Made by a program: the position numbers and the translations under genes | Part shown: positions 16,694 through 24,624 of the stretch, piece by piece | Layout: every line of letters starts with the position of its first letter | Numbering within the stretch: position 1 is the first letter of the stretch | Assembly (NCBI GenBank): GCA_900637135.1 | Contig: LR134353.1 | Span: 5,208,001 to 5,272,000, forward strand | Source: Mycolicibacterium flavescens | GTDB taxonomy: Bacteria > Actinomycetota > Actinomycetes > Mycobacteriales > Mycobacteriaceae | DNA length: 64,000 nt | Reading direction: 5' to 3' | Notes under the pieces: generated by a model | Database searches by the model: none | Seen by the model: only the letters and a program-made list of their open reading frames with translations | Told to the model about the DNA's origin: nothing

Positions 16694-17770
16694 CTAGGGC
16701 AGGTGTCTTGTGGTCAGCAAGCCCTTGGTGAGGTCGCGTTGGAACTGTTCGATCAGCGACCGGCGCCGCAGGGGCGGGCTCTCGGTGTGCGCCTCCTGAG
16801 ACACCCCGCCGATGACGTCGGCGAGCGCGTCGACCGCATTCCACCGCGGGGTCCACTCGAGTTCGGCCTGGGCGCGGCCGCAGTCCAGCAGCGGAACGCT
16901 GAACGCCATGTCGATCCAGCCCCGGTCGATGGGCTGCAGCCGCGCCCGCCAGCTGACGTCGACTAGAGCCCCGAGCACCCCCGACGGCACGTGGACCGGT
17001 TTGGCGTTCAGCACCTCGGCGACCTGCTCGCGGCCCACCGGGGGTTCGGCCGCCAGGTTGAACGGCCCGCTGGCACCGCGCTCGACCACCCTGGCCAGCG
17101 CGTCGGCGACATCGTCGGCGTGGACCAGCGGGATGCACAAGCGGCGGTCGAGCGGCAGCACGGGCAGCAGCGGAACCGCGAGCATCGGCACGTAGCCGGG
17201 CAGCGCGTAACGCATCAGGCCGCTGGCCGCGGCGCGCTGCACGATGAAGCCGGGGCGCGTCCGCGCGATCGGGACGCCCGCCTCGCCGTTCTCGCGTTCG
17301 TAGTCGTCGAGCAGTGCTTCCGCGTCCGACTTGTCGCGGCTGTAGGGGGACGTCCGGATGCCGGTGGTCGGCCATGACTCGTCGACGTACTGGCCGTAGC
17401 GCCCCGGCGCGTACGCGCCCACCGACGACTGGTGCACAAGCCGGCCGACCCGCGCGTCATGGGCCGCCTCGAGGACGGCCGTGGTGCCGCCGACGCCCAC
17501 GCTGTTCAGGTATTCGGTGTTGCGGGTCGGCTGAAACCCCCACGCGAGGTGGACGACGGCATCCGCGCCGTCGAAGACCGCGCGCAGCTGGGTCGCCGCA
17601 TCCGGGTCGGCGAGGTCGAGTTTGTGCCAGCGGATGCGCCCGTAGACGCCGGTCGGCTCGGGCGGCCTTCGCACCACGCCGACGATGTCGTGTCCGGTGT
17701 CGCTTTCGGTCAGCCGCCGCAGCAGCGCGGTCCCGACGTTGCCGGAGGCCCCGGTGATGACGATGCGCAT
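16694..17770 (-). CDS. NAD-dependent epimerase/dehydratase
   Basis: An extended SDR of 358 residues: MRIVITGASGNVGTALLRRL at the N-terminus (GxxGxxG), DAVVHLAWG, SSVGAYAPG and YSRDK as the YxxxK catalytic pair. The C-terminal substrate domain does not resemble a sugar epimerase of known specificity; mycobacterial homologues may act on sugars, steroids or lipids. It starts 38 nt after the esterase stop and ends directly against the monooxygenase ATG. Reaction type is probable, substrate unknown. Confidence 0.85.
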   Translation of the reverse strand: MRIVITGASGNVGTALLRRLTESDTGHDIVGVVRRPPEPTGVYGRIRWHKLDLADPDAATQLRAVFDGADAVVHLAWGFQPTRNTEYLNSVGVGGTTAVLEAAHDARVGRLVHQSSVGAYAPGRYGQYVDESWPTTGIRTSPYSRDKSDAEALLDDYERENGEAGVPIARTRPGFIVQRAAASGLMRYALPGYVPMLAVPLLPVLPLDRRLCIPLVHADDVADALARVVERGASGPFNLAAEPPVGREQVAEVLNAKPVHVPSGVLGALVDVSWRARLQPIDRGWIDMAFSVPLLDCGRAQAELEWTPRWNAVDALADVIGGVSQEAHTESPPLRRRSLIEQFQRDLTKGLLTTRHLP

Positions 17771-17808
17771 GCCGAAAGACTTCCCGCATCGCGCCCGATC
17801 AACACGGG

Positions 17809-18930
17809 TTAGACGGCCGCGGCGGTCTCGCCCTCGAGTTGGCGGGCGCGGGCGTCGTTGAGGAACCTACCGACCTCGACCGCCAGCCGTCGCGCGTGAG
17901 ACGAGTCGACGAGGTCGAATGCGTGCCCTGCACGCCGAATCTCGCTGTACTCCACCCGGTTTCGTGACACCGCGCTCAGCTTGTCCGCGAACACGCGGGC
18001 CTCGCCGACCGGGATGATGGTGTCCTGCTCCCCGTGGATGAGGAAGAACGGCGGCGCGTCCGCGTGGATGCGGGCCAGCGGTGAGGCGGCCTCGAACACG
18101 TCGGGGTGCCTGGCCTGCGAGCGGCCGACGACAACGCGCTCCAGGAAGTTCTGGAAGTTCTTGCGGGTGGGCGTCGACCGGTCCTGCCAGTCATAGCGTC
18201 CGTAGATCCCGACCACCGCGTCCACGGTGGTGTCGGCGTCCTCGGTGAGCTCGCCGCGGAACCTCGGGTCGCCGGGAGTGAGGGCCGCCAGGGAGGCCAG
18301 GTGCCCGCCCGCGGAGCAGCCGGCGACCGCGACGAAGTTCCGGTCGCCGCCGAACTTGTCGACGTTGGCCCGCGCCCACGCGATCGCGGCGTTGACGTCG
18401 GCGATATGGCGGGGCCAGCGGTTCACCGGGGACACCCGGTAGTCCATGGTCAGACAGACCCAGCCCTGCTTGACCAGGTGGTGCAACATCGTGTGGCCCT
18501 GCATGACGCGGGAGCCATGCACCCACGCGCCGCCGGGGACGAACAGCAGCACCGGCGCATCGGGCGGCAGGTCGGGCAGCCGCCAGACGTCGAGCAGCTG
18601 TGCGAGATGGTCGCCGTAGCGCACCGAACTGCGGTAGAGGCACCGCTGGCGCTGAGCGCGGAACCGCAAGTAGGGCGGCGTCCGCTTCCCGCGCGAAGGC
18701 GAGATGGCCTCACCGGGCAAATCGGCGGGCGCGGCCTCCGCGGCGTCGGAGCTCAGTCGGCGCGAGGCCATGCCGCGTAGCGCTGCCGGTGCGTAGTGGT
18801 GGCCGTACATCATCATCGCGGTGAGGCCGGCAAACGGCTCGAGGTGCTTGCCGACCACGGGCAGCGACGCGTACATCCGCGTCGAGGCCATGACGAGATC
18901 GAGCGGATGCAGCGAGCGGTAGAAAGACAT
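17809..18930 (-). CDS. Alpha/beta hydrolase (esterase/lipase, HSL-like)
   Basis: A protein of 373 residues. It has an oxyanion-hole PGGAWVHG (about 165), a nucleophile elbow GCSAGGHLASLAAL, a late DTIIP acidic element and the catalytic His in GHAFDLVDS, all typical of the hormone-sensitive lipase-like mycobacterial Lip proteins. The hydrophobic N-terminus (LDLVMASTRMYASLPVVG, then GLTAMMMYGHHYAPAAL) may associate with membrane. ATG 18930 lies 2 nt after the stop of a 35-codon gene. Probably hydrolyses a lipid or carboxylic ester in a pathway with the epimerase and monooxygenase. Confidence 0.87.
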   Translation of the reverse strand: MSFYRSLHPLDLVMASTRMYASLPVVGKHLEPFAGLTAMMMYGHHYAPAALRGMASRRLSSDAAEAAPADLPGEAISPSRGKRTPPYLRFRAQRQRCLYRSSVRYGDHLAQLLDVWRLPDLPPDAPVLLFVPGGAWVHGSRVMQGHTMLHHLVKQGWVCLTMDYRVSPVNRWPRHIADVNAAIAWARANVDKFGGDRNFVAVAGCSAGGHLASLAALTPGDPRFRGELTEDADTTVDAVVGIYGRYDWQDRSTPTRKNFQNFLERVVVGRSQARHPDVFEAASPLARIHADAPPFFLIHGEQDTIIPVGEARVFADKLSAVSRNRVEYSEIRRAGHAFDLVDSSHARRLAVEVGRFLNDARARQLEGETAAAV

Positions 18931-18932
18931 GA

Positions 18933-19040
18933 TCAGCCGGCCATCGCCAGGTCGGGCTCGCCGGCCCAGCCGCTGCAGGGCTCGCAATCGACCTCTTCGA
19001 GGCTGAAATGCCCGCATGTGGGGCAGATGAACTCGAGCAT
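18933..19040 (-). CDS. Small zinc-ribbon-like peptide, 35 residues
   Basis: An ATG at 19040, preceded by GAAAGG, opens a 35-codon frame starting MLEFICPTCGHFSLEEVDCE. It has two knuckles, CPTC (residues 6-9) and CEPC (19-22), so four Cys can bind one zinc. The stop lies 2 nt before the esterase ATG, so it looks like the first gene of the operon. It may be a metal-binding accessory or leader peptide. The good start, spacing and paired Cys support a real gene; there is no functional evidence. Confidence 0.6.
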   Translation of the reverse strand: MLEFICPTCGHFSLEEVDCEPCSGWAGEPDLAMAG

Positions 19041-19158
19041 GCGTTACGCCTTTCGAGACTTGTGTCATGCCGACTTTCTGCAGCGCGCCTCACATACCCC
19101 GGCCCCGGAGCGCCAAAACCCATCGTTATCGATTTGCAGCGTCAGTACTGTGGCCTCC

Positions 19159-20130
19159 GTGAAGTACTTGGAGGTCGAGGGAGTGGGCCGGGTAAGCCGC
19201 ATTGGGCTTGGGACCTGGCAGTTCGGGTCTCGGGAGTGGGGCTACGGCGACAGTTACGCCGCCGGTCCGGCGCGAGAAATCGTGCAGCGTTCGCTGGCGC
19301 TGGGCGTCACGTTGTTCGACACGGCCGAGATCTATGGTTTCGGCAAGAGCGAGCGGATCCTCGGCGAGGCGCTGGGCGACCAGCGCTCCGACGTGGCGGT
19401 GGCCAGCAAGGTCTTCCCGGTCGCCCCGTTCCCGGCGGTGGTCAAGCAGCGCGCGCACGCCAGCGCGCGGCGGCTGGGGCTGCAGAAGATCCCGCTGTAT
19501 CAGATCCACCAGTCCAACCCGGTGGTGCCCGATTCGGTGATCATGCCGGGGATGCGCGACCTGATCGACGACGGCGTGATCGGTGCGGCGGGTGTGTCGA
19601 ACTACTCGCTGTCGCGCTGGCAGAGGGCCGACACCGCGCTCGGACGACCGGTGATCAGCAATCAGGTGCACTTCTCGCTGGCGCATCCCCAGGCGCTCGA
19701 GCGTCTGGTGCCGTTCGCCGAGCGTGAGAACCGCATCGTGATCGCCTACAGTCCGCTGGCCCAGGGCCTGCTCGGCGGCAAGTACGGCCCCGACAACCGG
19801 CCCGGCGGCGTGCGCGCGACGAACCCGCTGTTCGGCACCGAGAACCTGCGACGGGCCGAACCGTTGCTGCATACGCTGCGCGACGTCGCCGCCGATGTCG
19901 GCGCGAAACCCGCGCAGGTGGCGCTGGCGTGGCTGATTCACCTGCCGAACGTCGTCGCGATCCCCGGCGCGTCCAGCGTCGAACAACTCGAGTTCAACGT
20001 GGCAGCCGCCGACATCGAGCTCAGCGCCGAGGCGCAGGAGGCGCTCACCGCGGCCGCCTGCGCTTTCCGCCCGGTGTCCGCGGCCCGCTCCCTGGCGGAC
20101 ACGGTGCGTGAGAAGCTCGGCGTCGGTTAG
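19159..20130 (+). CDS. Aldo/keto reductase, Rv2298-like
   Basis: A 323-residue aldo/keto reductase that, from memory, aligns almost end to end with M. tuberculosis Rv2298 (GLGTWQFGSREWGYGD, SKVFPVAPFPAV, NPLFGTENLRR). Catalytic Asp and Tyr lie in LFDTAEIYGFGKSERILGEA; the C-terminal IPGASSVEQLEFNV binds the NADPH phosphate. It reduces aldehydes or ketones with NADPH. GTG 19159 is chosen because the Rv2298 start aligns there; GTG 19150 is possible. Its stop codon TAG forms the first bases of a tandem-repeat array. Confidence 0.9.
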   Translation: MKYLEVEGVGRVSRIGLGTWQFGSREWGYGDSYAAGPAREIVQRSLALGVTLFDTAEIYGFGKSERILGEALGDQRSDVAVASKVFPVAPFPAVVKQRAHASARRLGLQKIPLYQIHQSNPVVPDSVIMPGMRDLIDDGVIGAAGVSNYSLSRWQRADTALGRPVISNQVHFSLAHPQALERLVPFAERENRIVIAYSPLAQGLLGGKYGPDNRPGGVRATNPLFGTENLRRAEPLLHTLRDVAADVGAKPAQVALAWLIHLPNVVAIPGASSVEQLEFNVAAADIELSAEAQEALTAAACAFRPVSAARSLADTVREKLGVG

Positions 20131-20432
20131 TCGCGCGACGATCAAGCGGCGAGGCACGAGCCGCGCTGAGGAGTGCGACCATCGAAGTTAGTCGCGCGAC
20201 GATCAAGCGGCGAGGTACGAGCCGCGCTGAGGAGTGCGACCATCGAAGTTAGTCGCGCGACGATCAAGCGGCGAGGTACGAGCCGCGCTGAGGAGTGCGA
20301 CCATCGAAGTTAGTCGCGCGACGATCAAGCGGCGAGGTACGAGCCGCGCTGAGGAGTGCGACCATCGAAGTTAGTCGCGCGACGATCAAGCGGCGAGGTA
20401 CGAGCCGCGCTGAGGAGTGCGGCCATCGAGGT
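20128..20432. repeat. Minisatellite: five 61-bp tandem repeats
   Basis: Units start at 20128, 20189, 20250, 20311 and 20372, each 61 bp. Units 2-4 are identical; unit 1 differs by one base (GAGGCACGAG versus GAGGTACGAG) and unit 5 diverges only in its last bases. The array fills the whole gap between convergent genes: the aldo/keto reductase TAG is inside unit 1 and the fadD stop overlaps the end of unit 5. Each unit contains GTCGCGCGAC and a CGGC/GCCG hairpin. It resembles mycobacterial VNTR/MIRU-type loci. Confidence 0.95.
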
Positions 20433-22243
20433 CAGCCTTTCAGCTTCCGATCGAGGTACTCGCTGCGGCAGGCACCGCGGGCCAGCTTGCCGCTGGTCGT
20501 GCGCGGAATGACGCCGGCCGCGACGAACCGGATGTCGGCGACCGGGATACCGTGCCGCGCAAGCACATCGGAGCGGATCGCGTCGATCTCCGGTGCGGGA
20601 TCGTTGCGAGCGGTTCCTGTCGCGCGTTCGGCGACGATCACGAGGGCTGCACCGTGGGGTGCGGGGACGGTGAACGCGGTGACGTGTCCGGCTCGTGTCA
20701 TCGCCGAGGCGCCTTCGGCGGTCGACTCGATGTCCTGCGGATAGTGGTGTCTGCCGTCGATGACGATCAGATCGGCGCGCCGTCCGGTGACGAACAGCTC
20801 ACCGTCGTGGTAGACGCCGAGATCGCCGGTACGCAGCCAGTTCGCTTCCTCGGCAACGCCTTCCGCGTGGCTGGCGGGCATGATCCGGGACGCGAGCCGG
20901 GCCTCGAAGGCGTGGCGCGACTCGTCCGGTCGACCCCAGTAGCCGCGCCCGAGGTTGGCACCGTGCAGCCAGATCTCACCGACACTTCCGTCGGGCAGTT
21001 CGGCGCCGGTGTCGGGATCGACGATGACGGCCCACTGACTGCGCGCCACCTTTCCGCACGACACATGGGCCACCGCGTCGGGCGAGTCGGCGGCGACGGG
21101 CACCGCGCGGCCTGCGCTGAGCTGCGCACGGTCGAGGTGTATCGCGGCGGCGTGGGCGTCGGGTTCGATGGTCGCAACGAACAGTGTGGCCTCGGCGATT
21201 CCGTAGGACGGCCGGAACGCGTTCGGCGGCAACCCGTATGGCGTGAACGCGTCGTTGAAGGCGGTGATCGCGTCGATGCTGACGGGCTCCGAGCCGATGA
21301 TCAGCACCGCCTTGCTCAGGTCGAGGGCGTCGCCTTCTGCGGGTCGGCCGCGTTGGGCGGCGTATTCGTAAGCGAAATTCGGTGCCGCCGTGACCACGCG
21401 GCCTTCGCGCGACCCGTCCGACAATGCCCTGAGCCAGCGCTGCGGGCGTCGGATGAAGGCGGTGGGCGACATCAGCGTCGAATGTCCGCCGTACACGGCG
21501 GGAAACCCGATCATTGAAAGACCCATGTCGTGAAACAGCGGTAACCAGCTGACCCCGTGCACTTTTCGGTCGAGGAGGTCGATGGACAGAATCATCTGGA
21601 TCAGGTTCGTGCCGACCGCCCGGTGCGTGATCTCGACTCCGGCCGGGGATCGCGTCGCGCCCGAGGTGTACTGCAGATGGGATACGGCGTCAAGCGGCAG
21701 CTCCACCGGCTCGAAATCGCCTGTCACGCCGATGTCGTCGAGAACGACGACGCGCGGAGTCGGCACGCCGTCGAGGCCAGACAGGAAGCTGCGCACGTTC
21801 GCGGCCGCGGCCGCCGTAGTCACCACGACCGACGGTTCGCAATCGCGCAGCGCGGTGTCCAGTCGTTGTGCGTGGCCCTGTAGCTCGGGCGCGAACAGCG
21901 GGACCGCGATCGCGCCCGCTTTGATCGCACCGAAGAAGGCGACGACGTAGTCGAGTCCCTGCGGCGCCAGGATCGCGACGCGGTCGCCCCTCTGGGTCAC
22001 GCGTTGCAGGCTCGCGGCGACCGCTCGCAGGCGTACGCCGAGTTGTTTCCAGGTGAGCTCGACGACCCGCCCGTCTCCGGTGTGGTCGAGGTAGCGGTAG
22101 GCAGGTGCCTCGCCGACGTTGGCGATGTTGCGGTCGATCAGCGAGATCAGGTTCACCCCGGCGGGCACCGCGACCTGGCCGTCGGCATCCAGGCAGTCCT
22201 CGATCCGCAGCAGTCCGTCGTGCGGTACGGGACGGGACGTCAT
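20432..22243 (-). CDS. fadD: Fatty acyl-AMP ligase (FadD32-like)
   Basis: A protein of 603 residues of the ANL superfamily, FAAL branch. It has the substrate motif YTSGATRSPAGVEITH, SWLPLFHDMGL, PSYGIAEATLF, LRTGDLGVYHDGELFVTGR and a C-terminal RTTSGKLARGACR with the adenylation Lys. FAALs activate a long-chain fatty acid as acyl-AMP and usually load it on an acyl carrier protein of a polyketide synthase rather than CoA. No polyketide synthase or carrier protein is nearby; instead two fadE genes lie upstream on the same strand. A palindrome at 22276-22293 lies about 33 bp before the ATG. Exact orthology is not determined. Confidence 0.87.
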   Translation of the reverse strand: MTSRPVPHDGLLRIEDCLDADGQVAVPAGVNLISLIDRNIANVGEAPAYRYLDHTGDGRVVELTWKQLGVRLRAVAASLQRVTQRGDRVAILAPQGLDYVVAFFGAIKAGAIAVPLFAPELQGHAQRLDTALRDCEPSVVVTTAAAAANVRSFLSGLDGVPTPRVVVLDDIGVTGDFEPVELPLDAVSHLQYTSGATRSPAGVEITHRAVGTNLIQMILSIDLLDRKVHGVSWLPLFHDMGLSMIGFPAVYGGHSTLMSPTAFIRRPQRWLRALSDGSREGRVVTAAPNFAYEYAAQRGRPAEGDALDLSKAVLIIGSEPVSIDAITAFNDAFTPYGLPPNAFRPSYGIAEATLFVATIEPDAHAAAIHLDRAQLSAGRAVPVAADSPDAVAHVSCGKVARSQWAVIVDPDTGAELPDGSVGEIWLHGANLGRGYWGRPDESRHAFEARLASRIMPASHAEGVAEEANWLRTGDLGVYHDGELFVTGRRADLIVIDGRHHYPQDIESTAEGASAMTRAGHVTAFTVPAPHGAALVIVAERATGTARNDPAPEIDAIRSDVLARHGIPVADIRFVAAGVIPRTTSGKLARGACRSEYLDRKLKG

Positions 22244-22275
22244 GGGAGCAGTCTAGGTACCGGCTGCGCTGCCTC

Positions 22276-22293
22276 CTGGTACGGCCGTACCAG
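22276..22293. promoter_or_regulatory. Palindromic operator upstream of fadD
   Basis: CTGGTACGGCCGTACCAG is a perfect 18-bp palindrome, just upstream of fadD, with the same TACGGCCGTA core as the site at 4269-4278. It suggests that this fadD answers to the same regulator as the P450 and SnoaL-like genes. Confidence 0.55.
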
Positions 22294-22298
22294 AGGGG

Positions 22299-23456
22299 TT
22301 ACTGCTCCAGCGTCAGCACCGTGATGTCCGGCGGGGCTCCGATGCGCACCGGCGGACCCCAGTAGCCGGCGCCGCGGGTCACGTACAACTGGGTGTCCTC
22401 GACGGTCGACAGGCCCGCGAGCGCGGGTTGCACGGCGCGCACGACGTAGTGGAACGGCCACATCTGCCCGCCGTGGGTGTGCCCGGACAGCTGCAGGTCG
22501 ACCCCGCGCGCGGCGGCCTCCTCGACGAGCACCGGCTGGTGCGCAAGCAGCACCGTCGGCCCGACGGCGGATACCCCTGCCAACGCGCGGTCGAAATCCG
22601 GTCCGTCCGAGACTCTTTCGCCGGCAAGGTCGTTGACCCCCGCCAGGTTGAGAACCGCACCGCCACGGCGGATCGGGGTGTTCTCGTTGCGCAGCGGTTG
22701 AATGCCCAATCGCTCCATCTCGCGGAGCCATTCCAATGTGTCGTCGACGAAGTATTCGTGGTTCCCGGTGACGAAGAAGGAGCCCTCGCGGGCGGTCAGA
22801 TCGCCCAAAGGCGCTGCGGCCGGGCCGAGTTCGGCGACGGAGCCGTCGACGACGTCACCGACGATCGCGACGAGGTCGGGGGCGGTCTCGTTGATCATGT
22901 CGACGATCCGCGCGGTGTGCGCCCTGCCTGCCAGGGGTCCGAGGTGGATGTCGGACACCACCGCGACGCGAAACCCACGAAACGCCGGGTCCAGGTTGCG
23001 CAGCCGCACCGGCACCCGCAGCACGTCGGGCGGTCCCAGCGCGGTGGCCGTACCGACACCGACCAGGCCCACCGACGCGGCACCCGCGGCCACGGCGCTC
23101 GCGCGGGCCAGGAACAACCGGCGGCTCAACCCGTTCGGGTCCTCGGGTGTCGCCGCCGGCGCCCCGCGGACCCACCGCCGCAGCACCAACCGCACGGGTT
23201 CAAGCACCAGCAGCATCAGCAGCAGGTATGCGGCCAGCCCGAACCACACATAGCCGGGCCAGGTGTACCAGCCCGCGTCGACCGGACCGGTCAGCCGGGG
23301 CAGGAACAGCGCCGCAAGCAGCAGCCCCGCCAACCCGGCGAAGACGGCGCTCAGTATCCAGCGGACCCTGCCCGGCCGGGTGGTGTCCTTGATCAGGCGC
23401 TTCCACAAATAGGCGTGCATGAGCGCGAGCACCGTGCCCAGGATGACGATGAACAT
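22299..23456 (-). CDS. Membrane-anchored metallophosphoesterase
   Basis: The 385-residue protein begins with several hydrophobic helices (MFIVILGTVLALMHAYLW, then two more within about 130 residues). A twin-arginine-like SRRLFLARASAVAAGAASV segment precedes a calcineurin-type phosphoesterase: VVSDIHLGPL, VAIVGDVVDG, VTGNHEYF, LAHQP and LSGHTHGGQMWP. These provide the ligands of a two-metal site. The catalytic domain should lie outside or at the membrane, acting on a phosphodiester such as a nucleotide or phospholipid. ATG 23456 follows GAAAGG. A paralogue with the same layout is at 45601-46788. Confidence 0.88.
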   Translation of the reverse strand: MFIVILGTVLALMHAYLWKRLIKDTTRPGRVRWILSAVFAGLAGLLLAALFLPRLTGPVDAGWYTWPGYVWFGLAAYLLLMLLVLEPVRLVLRRWVRGAPAATPEDPNGLSRRLFLARASAVAAGAASVGLVGVGTATALGPPDVLRVPVRLRNLDPAFRGFRVAVVSDIHLGPLAGRAHTARIVDMINETAPDLVAIVGDVVDGSVAELGPAAAPLGDLTAREGSFFVTGNHEYFVDDTLEWLREMERLGIQPLRNENTPIRRGGAVLNLAGVNDLAGERVSDGPDFDRALAGVSAVGPTVLLAHQPVLVEEAAARGVDLQLSGHTHGGQMWPFHYVVRAVQPALAGLSTVEDTQLYVTRGAGYWGPPVRIGAPPDITVLTLEQ

Positions 23457-23525
23457 GGCGCCTTTCAGTGGCTTTCGTGCGCTACCGATCAATTCGCGAC
23501 GGGTAGCGCACCGTAATCGCAGGTG

Positions 23526-24617
23526 TTACAGCGAGACCGTTCCGTAGTCGCCGACGTGCTCGATCAGCGTGCGGAGCTGGTCGTCGGTGGTACCGAACGT
23601 GTTGTCGATGGCCGTGAGTCGCGCCGCGTAATGGCCTACGGGATACTCCGCGGTCATCCCGATACCGCCGTGCAGCTGGATCGCCTCCTGCGCGATATGC
23701 CGGCCCGAGCGCCCGATCTGGAACTTGGCCCGTGCGGCGATCACCGGGTCGAACCTGCCGTCGGCGATCGTCATCGCGGCGTAGTAGTTCATGCTGCGCG
23801 CGAGTTCGAGCGAGACGTACATGTCTGCCGCACGTTGCGTCAGCGTCTGGAACTTGCTCAGCGGAACGCCGAATTGCTTTCGGCTGGTGAGGTATTCGGT
23901 GGTGAGCCGCAGCGCCTCCTCCATCGCTCCGACCGCCTCCGAGCATAACGCCGACTGATAGCGGATGACCGTTCGTGCGACGTGTTCGGTCGCATCCCCG
24001 CCCCCGCCAAGAGGTTCGGCGGGTGTGGAGTCGAACTCGAGCTGTGCACCACCGCGGCCGTCGAACGTCCGATACGGTGCCCGATCCACCGCCGCGCCGT
24101 CAACGACGAACAGCCCCACGCCGCCGCCTGGCAGCGCGGCGGTGACGATGATCGTGTCGGCGGTGTCGCCGGCCAGAACGGGATTCTTGCGCCCGGTGAG
24201 CGTCCAGGCATCACCGCTCTGTTCGGCGCGCGCGGCGGGCTGAGCCGACGGCAGCCGCGCGCCGGGCTCCGCATGCGCGAAGGCCAGCAGCGTCTCGCCG
24301 GTCGCCACGGCGTCGAGAATCTCCTTCTGCTGCTCGCTGCCCACCTCGGCGATCAGGGCGCCGGGCACCATCGCGGCCTGCGCGACCGGTTCGGGCGCAA
24401 GCCGTTTGCCGATCTCGGTCAGCACCACCATCACCTCGATCTGGCCGGCCTCCGTCGGGTCGAAGCCGAGCCCGAGGATGCCCACCTCGGCCAGTTGGCC
24501 CCACACCTCACGGCTCCAGCCGGGTTCCCCTTCGGGCCGGACGCTTTCGCGGCCCGCCAGCACGTCGCGGGTGACGTCGCGCAGTAGTTGCTGTTCCTCG
24601 GTCAGGTCGAAATCCAC
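23526..24617 (-). CDS. fadE: Acyl-CoA dehydrogenase
   Basis: A 363-residue FadE with DFDLTEEQQLLRDV at the N-terminus, FGVPLSKFQTLTQRAADMYV and QLHGGIGMTAEYPVGHYAARL near the C-terminus, where FAD and substrate bind. It lacks an obvious catalytic Glu in the usual GTNE loop, which the partner gene product has. In mycobacteria, such pairs of short and longer FadE form alpha2beta2 enzymes. GTG start, 7 nt after the partner stop. Likely oxidises an acyl-CoA of unknown structure, handing electrons to ETF. Confidence 0.88.
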   Translation of the reverse strand: MDFDLTEEQQLLRDVTRDVLAGRESVRPEGEPGWSREVWGQLAEVGILGLGFDPTEAGQIEVMVVLTEIGKRLAPEPVAQAAMVPGALIAEVGSEQQKEILDAVATGETLLAFAHAEPGARLPSAQPAARAEQSGDAWTLTGRKNPVLAGDTADTIIVTAALPGGGVGLFVVDGAAVDRAPYRTFDGRGGAQLEFDSTPAEPLGGGGDATEHVARTVIRYQSALCSEAVGAMEEALRLTTEYLTSRKQFGVPLSKFQTLTQRAADMYVSLELARSMNYYAAMTIADGRFDPVIAARAKFQIGRSGRHIAQEAIQLHGGIGMTAEYPVGHYAARLTAIDNTFGTTDDQLRTLIEHVGDYGTVSL

Positions 24618-24624
24618 GGCAGGC

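Noticed and set aside
20128-20432. CRISPR array
   Set aside because: The units are head-to-tail 61-bp copies without unique spacers, and no cas gene is in the window. It is a minisatellite.
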